DNA of 64,000 bases from Aralia elata (lineage: Eukaryota > Streptophyta > Magnoliopsida > Apiales > Araliaceae). The stretch covers positions 91,228,720-91,292,719 of the forward strand of contig CM068384.1 in the NCBI GenBank assembly GCA_034770075.1, given 5' to 3'. Positions within the stretch are counted from its first letter, which is position 1. Each line of letters starts with the position of its first letter. A program made the position numbers and the translations under genes. Positions 55,816 through 64,000 of this stretch are shown in pieces. The notes under the pieces are model-generated. The model was not told where the DNA came from and made no database searches. It saw nothing but the letters and a program-made list of their open reading frames with translations.

Positions 55816-57128
55816 TTTAGTCAATATAAATGATGAATTTCAGCTGAAAGAAGAGTTTCCCGATGAACAACTATTTTCTGCAAACACATTCATGCCTTGG
55901 TATGCGAATGTTGTGAATTATTTGGTTACTAATGAATTGCCTTCTGGTTTGTCTAAAGCTGTAAAGGATAGAACCAAAAGTGAGGCCAAATACTATGTAT
56001 GGGATGATCCATATTTGTGGAAACATTGTGCCGATCAAGTGATAAGAAGGTGTGTTCCTGAGAGTGAAATCATTTCTATTCTCACTTTTTGTCATTCTCA
56101 TGCTTGTGGAGGTCACTTTGGATCGAAGCGGACAGCAAGAAAGGTGTTAGAAAGTGGTTTCTTTTGGCCATCCTTATTTAAAGATTCATATTTATTTTGC
56201 AAGTCATGTCATAATTGTCAAAAGACAGGTAATATTTCCCAACGGAACGAGATGTTGCAAACCCCCATACTATATTGTGAAATTTTTGATGTCTGGGGCA
56301 TTGATTTCATGGGACCGTTTCCTGTATCTTTTGGGTATCTTTATATTTTACTTGTTGTTGACTATGTCTCAAAGTGGGTGGAAGCTAAGGCCACCAGGAC
56401 TGACGATTCTAAAGTGGTTGCAGATTTTCTTCAGTCTAACATATTTTCTAGGTTTGGCATTCCAAAGGCTTTCATCAGTGACCGAGGGACTCACTTTTGT
56501 AATCGAATTGTGAGAGCACTGCTGAGAAAGTATCATGTGACTCATAAGGTGTCAACTGCTTATCATCCGCAGACCAATGGACAAGCTGAAGTGTCAAATA
56601 GAGAAATCAAGGCCATCATTGAAAAGACAGTTAACCCGAGTAGGAAGGATTGGAGCTTGCGTTTGGATGATGCGTTATGGGCCTATCGAACTGCGTTCAA
56701 GATACCCATTGGTATGTCGCCTTACAGATTAGTGTTCGGGAAGCCATGTCACCTACCTGTAGAATTGGAGCACAAAGCTTATTGGGCTATCAAAAGCTTC
56801 AATCTGAGGATGCGTGAAAGTGGAGAACATCGGAAGTTGCAATTACAAGAGTTGGAAGAAATTCATAATGACGCATACGAGAATGCGAGGATTTACAAGG
56901 AAAAGACAAAAGCTTTTCATGATAAGAAGATTTGAGGAAGGAATTTCAAATTGGTCAAAAAGTGCTTCTTTATCAATCCAAACTTCGTTTGTTTCCAAGT
57001 ATTGCGTTCTCGTTGGAATGGACCTTTTGTTGTTACTAATGTTTTTCCTCATGGTGCAGTTGAAATAAAAAGTTTAGCAACTTCTAAAGTATTCAAGGTG
57101 AATGGACATAGACTTAAACCTTTCTTTT
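55816..57128 (+). pseudogene. Athila-type integrase
   Basis: The integrase inserts element DNA into the host. The zinc region has H-H-C-C (CHSHACGGHFG, CKSCHNCQKTGN). The catalytic core shows its three acidic residues in FDVWGIDFMGPF, FISDRGTHFCN and HPQTNGQAEVSNREIK. The C-terminal part (ALWAYRTAFKIPIGMSPYRL, VFGKPCHLPVELEHKAYWA) follows. A one-base loss near 56932 makes a stop at 56935; the tail then continues in another frame, with a second shift near 57000, to HGAVEIKSLATSKVFKVNGH and a stop at 57128. No chromodomain is present, as expected for Athila. Confidence 0.9.
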
Positions 57129-58449
57129 AGGGTTTCTGAGAAGAAAGAGTGGAGACTGTGGACCTTGAGGATCCAGTTTATACTGATTAACACCGACAAA
57201 CATTGAGTCGAGCCAAAGACAATAAACAAAGGCGCTGCATAAGAGGCAACCCATAGGGGAGTATCTTTCTACCTTTTCTATGCATTTTACTTTATATTGG
57301 GGACAATGTAAGTTTTAAGTGTGGGGGGAGGATTTAAGGGTACTTGTTATTTTATTTTATTTTATTTTATATTTCGTTTGATTATTTGTTATTTTATTTT
57401 ATTTTATTTATTTATTTTAGCTTGATTATTTTTATTTTTAGATGACTTTGAATTTTGTGGGTATATTCACTGCAAACCCTCACGAGACAAAACTCGTCCA
57501 CTTGGGGTAACCTTGGGGTTTAAAGGCTTGTTGCACATGCTAAGTGCAATCGTGTTTCCTACGAAAATGAGATAGTTTTTAGAATGTGTCACTTGAGCAA
57601 TGAGTTGATTTAGATTTTGATTTTTGACCAATGATAAAATTTTGATTTCTTTTTGATAACTTCTTGAACGATTGATAGACATTGGGTAGTCTAAATTTGG
57701 TTTTTTTTTGTTGATTATTACTTTACTTGAGACCCTTCATTTTTGAGCACATGTCCATTTGGTCAAACTAATTTTAACTTGGAAGGAATTTATTTGATTG
57801 AATGAATTGAGGGAGAAATTTTGGAACTCTATTACTTATTTGATCATAATTTGAAGTTAATATGAGATATTATTTGAGAAAGGGGAAATGATTTAGGCAA
57901 ATTTTGCAAGTTTGAAAGAAAAAGAAATGAAAAAAAAACAAAAGTGAGAAAAACGGGGAAAAAAATTGTTCATGTGGTGGGTTGAGACGGAGCGTAAAAC
58001 GCATTCACTCATAAACACGTGACATGGCGAGATGGAGCGTAAAACGCACTCGCTGGTAAGATGGAGCATAAAATGCACTTACCGAAAAAAAAAAAAAAGC
58101 CTTTTGATCTTCTAGTGTTAATTACTTGTGTTAACTTAGAATTGTATGAAAATAAGTGCTCGAGTTTCTCTTTTTCCTTCAAGGTTTTGATCTCATAAAT
58201 TTTTTTGAGTTTTGATTGGTTTGATACACGTGGATTCACATACACACGAAAGGTAAAAAGTAAAGTAAGATTGATAAAAGAGCTTAAGTTCTAGATGATA
58301 CATTGTTTTGACGTTTTTCAAGAGTTATTATGTTGAATCTTTGAAGTCAATGTTGAAGTTCATATTAATTTGTGGCTCAAGTTTGTCAAGATTGTTAATT
58401 GAATTTTTGTTTTGCCCGAGGACGTGCAAAAGATAAGTGTGGGGGAATT
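57129..58449 (+). other. Athila 3' non-coding spacer
   Basis: About 1.3 kb lie between integrase and the 3' LTR. No env-like frame, often found here in Athila, is recognised. Near 57310-57330 AAGTGTGGGGGGAGG is a second polypurine-like tract. The true one is AAGTGTGGGGGA at 58435-58446. (TTTTA)n runs lie at 57350-57420. Three two-tier hairpins are at 57982-58083. Confidence 0.7.
57982..58083 (+). repeat. Three two-tier hairpins in the Athila spacer
   Basis: All have the form outer stem, ATGGA or ACGGA, inner stem GCGT/ACGC or GCAT/ATGC, loop AAA, then CA or ATTCA and the outer stem. Positions are 57982-58011 (TGAG/CTCA), 58027-58053 (GCGAG/CTCGC) and 58055-58083 (GGTAAG/CTTACC). A fourth in another element is at 35830-35858 (GGTGAG/CTCACC). 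Confidence 0.75.
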
Positions 58450-60382
58450 TGATGAGAATAAAATATGTTATATTTTTATCCCTTAATACTTAATCTTTTA
58501 TATTTATATTGTGCCTAAATACACTCACTATTCTTATATTTTTATTTTAGGTACAATTGAAGGGTTCCGTGATTTTGAAAATAATTTGAAGACAAATTAA
58601 GCATTATTGGACTGACCCAATAACTGACCCAATTGGCGAATTCATATGTGGGCCACGGGTTCCAACTCTAATTTAAGTTAGACAAGGATTGTTTCATGCA
58701 GCTAATTAAAGCACGTGGGCCACGGTTTCTACATATTAACATATCTCCTAACATATTACTCCATCGGTTCCTAAATAATTGACGTTAACAGCCAAAGCAC
58801 ACTAATTAAGAAACTTAATTACTCCAATTCATTTGTCTATTCATCCAATAGGAAGGGGAGAGAGAATTGCACAGATATACATAAAAAGATAAAATAGTCC
58901 AATAGAAAGGAGAGAGAGAATTCTTAAGTATTTAATTTTTTTATAGAACTCCAATAAGAAGAAGAGAGAGAATTTTCAAATCTTTAATTTTCTTTAGGAC
59001 TCCAATAGGAAGAAGAGAGAGGATTATATGGATATATATAAATTCTCCTAGAAATCCTATAACGTCAAATATTTGGGAACAAAAAAATTATCCTATAACG
59101 TCAGTTATTTAGGAACCGAGGGAATACTTTACAGTGGCAGCCCTTTTACATATTCAATACACGGATTCCTAGTAATCAATATAACATATCCATCAAACTT
59201 GCAAAGGAATATAAACATATGGATATGCAGACGTGATATCTTAATTGGATTGGGATTCCCTTAATTTAGTTCACTCGGCAATTCTATGATCCGAACGCGG
59301 CAAGGAGGAATTTAATTACACGGCAATTATGGGAATTCAATCTTGGCAATCTAATTTTTTTAAGGAACAAATAGAAGTAGATTCTAGAATATTATTTTTT
59401 AATATTAATGTAATTAGGATTTTTAGGATTTCAATTCCAATTTTAAGTTGAATTGTTATTGTTTCTATTATTATTAGGGTTAGGGTTACTTTTGAGTCGT
59501 ATAAATAAGGGGTCAAGATTGATGTAATGGATACAACACTTCATTCAAAAAATAAAAATATTTCTCTCTATTATTCTTTGGTATTTTTCATAGCTATGAG
59601 TAGCTAAATTTCAGTTCTTGGATTAAAGAGACGGAAGCCTCAGGAGTATTACACTATGAGATCTAATTGATTTTAATTGTTCAATTATTATTTTGAGTAT
59701 TGATTATTCTTCTGTGCTTGAATTCTATGATTGATATGTTTAATTACTAGAGTGCACGCTAGTTTATTATTCGTAGAAATCTACTGCTAAATTAGATATC
59801 AAATCCGTAATTGTTTGGTCACTCTAATTTGTGAAGCAACTAAGGTTAATAATTGACTGCAGATCACGAGATTATTATATCTTAGGGAGAATATTCAACT
59901 AAATTAAATGCAACCGCTTGTGCTTATGTTGTTTAGCTTCATCGGTTTTTCTAATTCTTAAAGCATCTACTAGATTAAACTTTTAGCGCTTGTCTGAAGT
60001 TGTTTAGTAGTTAGGGTTATTTAGATCGCTTGTTTCTATGTAACTAAAATTAAGGAAAGACACGGAATAATTCAGAATGGTGAGTTGATTCTAACGGTGA
60101 ATATTCAAAATATTAATTGATTATACTTGAGTCAATGATCAGTGTAAGTTTCTGAGGTGGAAGTTGATTTAATCCAAGGTTTGTTTTCTCTGATTTACTT
60201 TAATAAATTATCTTGCATTATTTTTAGTTTACTTTAATAATTACATTCAAAAACCCCTTTTCTGGTATACAAAATATAAAAATAGATTAATCATTCTCTG
60301 TGGGATCGACTCTTGCTTACACTACTACATAAATATTTTTTGCAATAAGGTTTTATTTTTTGTTGCCTGCGACCGCACATCA
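58450..60382 (+). repeat. 3' LTR of the Athila-type element
   Basis: It starts TGATGAGAATAAAATATG and ends GACCGCACATCA. Its length exceeds the 5' LTR by exactly the MITE plus one TA (368 bp). Confidence 0.95.
58759..59124. mobile_element. Stowaway-type MITE inside the Athila 3' LTR
   Basis: The left end CTCCATCGGTTCCTAAATAA and the right end (inverse TTCCCTCGGTTCCTAAATAA) continue as inverted repeats to GACGTTA. TA flanks both sides (58757-58758, 59125-59126). The 5' LTR at about 49375 shows the empty site. Four imperfect units with CCAATAGGAAG and AGAGAGAGAATT fill the middle. Confidence 0.9.
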
Positions 60383-60850
60383 GTGCAATGTGAAATTTTG
60401 GGTCTATAGGTGAAGACACTTCCAATGTTGGCTACAGAGACTTTTGACATGCAAATAGTTGTAACTTTGCCTGCCTGGTTGCTGCTGCTGTTTGATGTTG
60501 CTGCTTCTGCTGCTTGTTTGTTGTTCTGCTGCCTAAAATGTCATTGTGCGCCTAAAATTCCTCATAATTGTATTACTCTACGATCGTGGAGATTTGTCAT
60601 TGTAGACTGAATTTGTGTATTAGGATTAATATGACACAATTTTATGTATTGGGATGAATACAATATTATAGATGCATTTTGTCACCTGTTTTCATCTTTA
60701 ATAACTATTAGAAGAGAATAAATTGATTAACACAATAATTGAATTTCATTTCATAAATACTATAATCAAGATTTACATGCTTATAAGGGGCATACCCCAG
60801 ATAACTAAAAAAAATGAAGATACAAAAGCTTTATAGCTCAAGTCCGTGTT
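60383..60850 (-). other. Pack-MULE interior next to the GIF-like fragment
   Basis: On the plus strand a 66-codon frame (60410-60610) is Leu/Ala/Cys-rich with no known domain. On the minus strand 60620-60850 looks like the AT-rich 3' untranslated end of the GIF-like gene piece. No gene is called. Confidence 0.35.
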
Positions 60851-61090
60851 ATCCCAGATAACTTTAACAAAATGATGAATTTGCACCAGGTTGCAAATTC
60901 CATTGTTTGAACCAGGTCTGAAGCCCATTTGACTATGAATATGTTGTTGTTGCTGCTACTGAAAATGGAGTAGCAGTTGTTGTTGATCTTGGGGCCTCAG
61001 GGCATTAAGCTGGAAAGGTAAATTCGAAATTGCGGCCAAGTACATCAAATTTTTCTCAAGCAGGTTTTGCAACCTAAACCATAGAATTGT
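60851..61090 (-). pseudogene. GIF (SS18/SSXT family) coactivator fragment
   Basis: The minus strand reads LQNLLEKNLMYLAAI, then NALRPQDQQQLLLHFQ, a stop (60957-60959), then QQQQHIHSQMGFRPGSNNG. KNLMYLAAI is the hallmark at the end of the SNH domain of plant GRF-interacting factors (GIF/AN3), transcription coactivators that partner GRF proteins and SWI/SNF. The Gln-rich run and the MG(F/I)RPG(S)NNG piece fit the GIF C-terminal region. Most of the SNH domain and the region between these blocks are absent, and a stop breaks the frame, so it is a dead fragment. AG at 61075-61076 (minus strand GGTTTAG) could be the original splice acceptor. It lies inside the Pack-MULE, so capture is the likely origin. 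Confidence 0.5.
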
Positions 61091-61577
61091 TACAAGTGGC
61101 CACAACTTTGTTATCCTTGAATGGAAGCAAAAAAGAAGCGAGATACTACTAGAGACCCAAAAAAAAAATATCAACACACAAAAATTAAGAAAAGAATGTA
61201 ATTTGAGAACCAACAAATAAACCAAACCATTAAATCTTTAGAACATCCACAAATTCTCATGAAAATCAAGTCATTATTGGGTAATAGAACTACAAAAATC
61301 TACCAAATAAGCCTAAATTCAATTACTGGGTTGGACTATTTTTTTTCAAAACTACTAACAAAAACACTATCAGACTGCAAAAACATGTGGACTAAGCTTT
61401 CCAAATGCTGCTCCTTTTATCAGTAGGGAAATTAACCCATTCTCATTGCAACCAGGGCACCTTCTCATTCTCAATAAAATTGAAAAATTCATTCTACTGC
61501 CACTACAATTGAAACCAGGGCAGGGCACCCTCTCATTTTCCCTTCCTTTTCTTCAAAAACCTTTATACACAGCAAGG

Positions 61578-61581
<4 letters not shown>

Positions 61582-61640
<59 letters not shown>
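61582..61640. repeat. (AT)n microsatellite
   Basis: This is a run of about 29 AT units inside the Pack-MULE. Confidence 0.95.
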
Positions 61641-61643
<3 letters not shown>

Positions 61644-61644
61644 A

Positions 61645-61860
61645 GTGCAAAAACAACTCGATGCTTGATTCGGCTGTATTAACAAAATTAAGTCGAACCC
61701 TCTTCCGACGTAGGAATCAACGGAGGGACTAGATCTTGAGGATTCGGCAGCCATGGCTGTTTGATGTTCTTCTTGTTAAGAGGCTAAAAGAGACACATGT
61801 ATTGGGAGTAATTTGATAGAGGCGACGAGAGAGAGAGAGAGAGATGCGGGGATTTGGGGA
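61645..61860 (-). pseudogene. Possible DCP5/LSM14-like first exon with 5' leader
   Basis: On the minus strand a CT-rich leader ((CT)n near 61830-61844) is followed by an ATG at 61755 in good context (GCCATGGCTG). The frame reads MAAESSRSSPSVDSYVG, then diverges and stops about 20 codons later. From memory plant DCP5 (an mRNA-decapping activator of the LSM14 family) starts in the same way, with MAA, Ser-rich sequence and DSYVG before its LSm domain. Only 17 residues support this, so it is tentative. The piece sits in the Pack-MULE next to the right terminal repeat. A direct repeat of about 35 bp (ATTTGATAGAGGCGACGAGA, 61811 and 61862) lies upstream of the ATG in the leader. Confidence 0.3.
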
Positions 61861-62088
61861 AATTTGATAGAGGCGACGAGAAATATAGAGGAAGGAGACA
61901 GAGGTTAATTTGGGTTAATTAGAATGGGGGGATTTGGGGAAAAGGAGAGAAAGAGATGAGTTGAAAGTGCAAAATAACAAGGAATTAAAAAAAAAAGTGA
62001 TGCAAAAGCAGCAAAACGACTTCATGAACTGCGCATCAGGAAGGAGTTTGTAGAGTTGAGGTGTATATAGATTTACTCATGTATGTAT

Positions 62089-62900
62089 AGACAAACTATC
62101 GGATTCTATCATTGTTAAAATCCACTGGAGATCTTTCTTGTTCTCATTTGATTCCATTACTGTGTTCATAAAAATTATTTGCTTCCCTCATGCCCCACTA
62201 GACACAATAAAATATTTCATAATGGTAGACAAGGAATGAGGGAATATGGAAAATATTTGGAAGTTACGTAGAGCTCTCTTTTTGTCACCCAATTTAAGTG
62301 GGGCTAATGTTCACATGTACAAAAATCTGATGTTGATTCCCTCCGTGTATTCAAGTTACAATGCCTACTTTTAAGTATTATAAAGCTATTTATTTGGTGG
62401 AGATAGCTTTGAATCATGTGCATTTCCAATTACTAACCAAAATTGCATAATTAGACCTTTATAACATGTATATAAAAATATTATTCCATTAATTATTTAA
62501 ATAACTTATTAAATTTTCTTGCTTCCTGCCATACATTGTTTTTAAACGATTTATTTAATATATATATATATATATTATATTTATTCATTAATCAAATAAT
62601 AAATTTGATTTACATTCCCTTGGCATATTTATCTTGCCACTAGCATTATTACATAGTATAAATTACTTCATCATATAATTAAATAATTTCTTATTTAATT
62701 ATTATATTGACAATTAAATTAATTCACAAGACTTAATATCTTAACTACATTTAATATTTATCGATTAACTCAAATAAGTTAATCACTTCCTCACTTAATT
62801 ACCATTTCTCAATTAATTCTATAATATCAATAGTTCCACATATCATATATATAATTATTATATTTAATCACCATTCATCCATATAATATATTTTGTAATA
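62089..62900. other. AT-rich DNA, transposon-derived
   Basis: There is no gene. The stretch near 62490-62580 resembles 37990-38120, so a repeat family is shared. It probably continues the DNA into which the Pack-MULE inserted. Confidence 0.45.
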
Positions 62901-62902
62901 AA

Positions 62903-63139
62903 ATTTTATTTTTCTCTCTTTGTTTGTGTATGCATGTAATGGATGAAAGAGCTAGAGGGAGAGAATATTAATTCAGCCATCAGACGCATCAAATATGGAG
63001 AATTTTGGGAACATGCAATTTTTATTTTTCTCTCTTTGTTTGTTTGTGTATGCATGTAATGGATGAAAGAGCTAGAGGGAGAGAATATTAATGCAGCCAT
63101 CAGACGCATCAAATATGGAGAATTTTGGGAACATGCAAT
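62903..63139. repeat. Tandem duplication of about 120 bp
   Basis: Two units (about 62903-63020 and 63021-63139) share TATGCATGTAATGGATGAAA and TCAGACGCATCAAATATGGA; unit 2 has an extra GTTT. The minus-strand frame across it is a by-product. Confidence 0.9.
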
Positions 63140-63282
63140 CAACCTATGGGCATACGAACTTTCGTAGATGGTGGGGCTGCCCATGCACTAATTAGCTCAG
63201 GAATTATGTAAACAGTCCAAACCCGTGAGCCCCAAAGTCATAGCCTTATTGTAATTGCCGACTAGCCTAAACAATACTAACC

Positions 63283-63562
63283 CGTTCCATAATAAGTAAC
63301 TTTTTAGAAGAAAAAATTTGTTCTAATTTATTTGTCGTTTACAATTTTTTAAGAGAATAAATTATTTACTTTCTCATATCACCTCTAACTTCTCTCATTG
63401 TCCCAAGAAATTTTCTCTCTTATATTAATAGTTTCCAACTTCCCATAAAGGGGTAGTGATGAAATTTCATACAAATTTTAATTATTAAATGATAGTATTA
63501 AATGATTTTCTTAATTCATGTGCATAAAACTAAAACGACACTTAATATAGAACCGAGGGAGT
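63283..63562. mobile_element. Stowaway-like MITE
   Basis: The right end inverts to ACTCCCTCGGTTCTATATTA. The left end ACCCGTTCCATAATAAGTAA is a diverged match, and TA lies on both sides. Length is about 280 bp. It abuts the transporter-like exon at 63563. Confidence 0.5.
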
Positions 63563-63775
63563 ATTAAACTAAATATCCACCGACAAGCTATCAAAAAGGA
63601 CAACAAAACCAACATTAAGTGCTGTGTTATTTGAAATGCTAGCCCACAAGCACCAAGGAAAATTATTAGGGAATATTGTGCTCTTAGGAACAGCCAACTG
63701 AGAATTATTACCCATGCAGTTGACCCAAAATCCAAAATTGTCACACTTAAAATTGATGAATACTGGTATGCTTTA
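63563..63775 (-). pseudogene. SLC35F-type (DUF914) membrane transporter exon fragment
   Basis: The minus strand reads AYQYSSILSVTILDFGSTAW, VIILSWLFLRAQYSLIIFLG and AC, followed by a less similar hydrophobic stretch LVLLSF. This resembles the middle of plant solute carrier family 35 member F proteins, where AYQYTSITSVTLLDC precedes a WVI-rich membrane helix. The full proteins have about ten helices; only about two are present here. The expected sequence after the second helix is lost, and a MITE follows. Whether this is one exon of a gene running past the window or a captured piece cannot be told. The family assignment is from memory. Confidence 0.4.
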
Positions 63776-64000
63776 AATGTCCAAGTGTACAAGTGCATGA
63801 GTATCATAATAGATGCAACCTTGTATTAATTCATTGCGTCCCCAATTATTCCTTGATATTGTCCCATTTTACTTGCTCAAAATAATTAAATTGTCTTACA
63901 AAGTTTTTTTATTATTATTATTATTTATTTTTTCTTACTTAATTCAAATTAATTGAATTAATTAGCCCTGACCAACTATTAAATTACATCTCATCACTTT
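63776..64000. other. AT-rich window end
   Basis: A short (TTA)n run lies near 63910-63925. Nothing else is seen. Confidence 0.5.

Larger units (their letters stand above)
49068..60382 (+). mobile_element. Athila-type Ty3/gypsy retrotransposon
   Basis: The element has 1565-bp LTRs (49068-50632; 58450-60382 including a 366-bp MITE plus its TA). The target duplication is GTGCG (49063-49067) and GTGCA (60383-60387), with one mismatch. It has an Asp-tRNA-type primer site, gag, protease, RT, RNase H and integrase in one order, then a 1.3-kb non-coding spacer and polypurine tract. LTRs differ at about 20 sites by eye (near 1.3%). Several stops and shifts and a damaged RT motif make it inactive. Confidence 0.95.
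48298..62078. mobile_element. Pack-MULE with captured gene pieces, split by an Athila element
   Basis: The ends GAGTAAATCTATACACACCT (48298 on) and the inverse of the sequence ending TAGATTTACTC (62078) form terminal inverted repeats of about 80 bp. An exact 10-bp target duplication ATGTATGTAT flanks them (48288-48297, 62079-62088). Without the 11.3-kb Athila and its 5-bp duplication the element is about 2.46 kb. It has no transposase. Its body holds host-like pieces: a possible 5' leader and intron on the left, and GIF-like and DCP5-like pieces on the right. Confidence 0.8.

Noticed and set aside
57129..58449. Env-like gene, as found in some Athila elements
   Set aside because: No long frame, signal peptide or membrane segment is seen; only short shadow frames occur.
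60410..60610. 66-codon Cys/Leu-rich frame in the Pack-MULE
   Set aside because: There is no known domain or convincing ATG context; it is probably captured non-coding DNA.

Overview
This is nuclear DNA from a flowering plant, almost certainly a eudicot. It is AT-rich, holds many (AT)n tracts, and is built mostly of nested plant transposable elements: Ty1/copia and Ty3/gypsy LTR retrotransposons, Mutator-like, hAT and Stowaway DNA elements, and a SINE. Species and chromosome cannot be read from it. Only two or three host-type genes look intact: two copies of a small secreted FAS1-domain protein and one short ankyrin-repeat gene. Everything else that codes is a transposon protein or a captured or decayed gene fragment. 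All comparisons are by eye and from memory of protein families.

Layout. 1-712 is a reverse LTR piece of a gypsy element sitting against a copia pol tail (713-1307). That tail has a long hairpin-rich 3' leader (1308-2681) and its 3' LTR (2682-3114). 4221-5607 is a Mutator-like element with a 10-bp target duplication that carries a frameshifted ATL-type RING-H2 fragment (a Pack-MULE). 6520-7533 is a second, non-autonomous Mutator-like element. 7136-11009 and 24783-35256 are two direct copies of one segment holding an ankyrin gene and a FAS1 gene. Copy 1 gained a Stowaway MITE; copy 2 was split inside the ankyrin exon by a young 6.8-kb LTR element (26529-33315). An older relative of that element (11816-19771) lies between the copies. 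Both relatives have gag but no pol, so they fit the non-autonomous TR-GAG type, and both carry conserved antisense open frames.

19901-24782 holds a tRNA-derived SINE, a chimeric reverse copia remnant, a tandem array and reverse gypsy LTR pieces. 35257-48287 is a mosaic of gypsy pieces: the 3' end and LTR of one element, a decayed integrase of another, a 4.2-kb solo-LTR-like unit with a 5-bp TAAAT duplication, and a head-to-head LTR junction. 48298-62078 is a third Mutator-like element, with long inverted ends and an exact 10-bp target duplication. Its 2.5-kb body seems to carry pieces of at least two host genes (GIF/SS18-like and, weakly, DCP5-like). It was later split by an 11.3-kb Athila-type element (49068-60382), which was itself hit by a hAT MITE carrying a host exon (51982-53104) and a Stowaway MITE in its 3' LTR (58759-59124).

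Two themes stand out. First, three different DNA transposons in 64 kb appear to have captured host gene pieces. Second, the 3' non-coding regions of unrelated LTR retrotransposons hold families of two-tier hairpins whose outer stems change sequence but keep pairing. That pattern suggests selected RNA or DNA structure.
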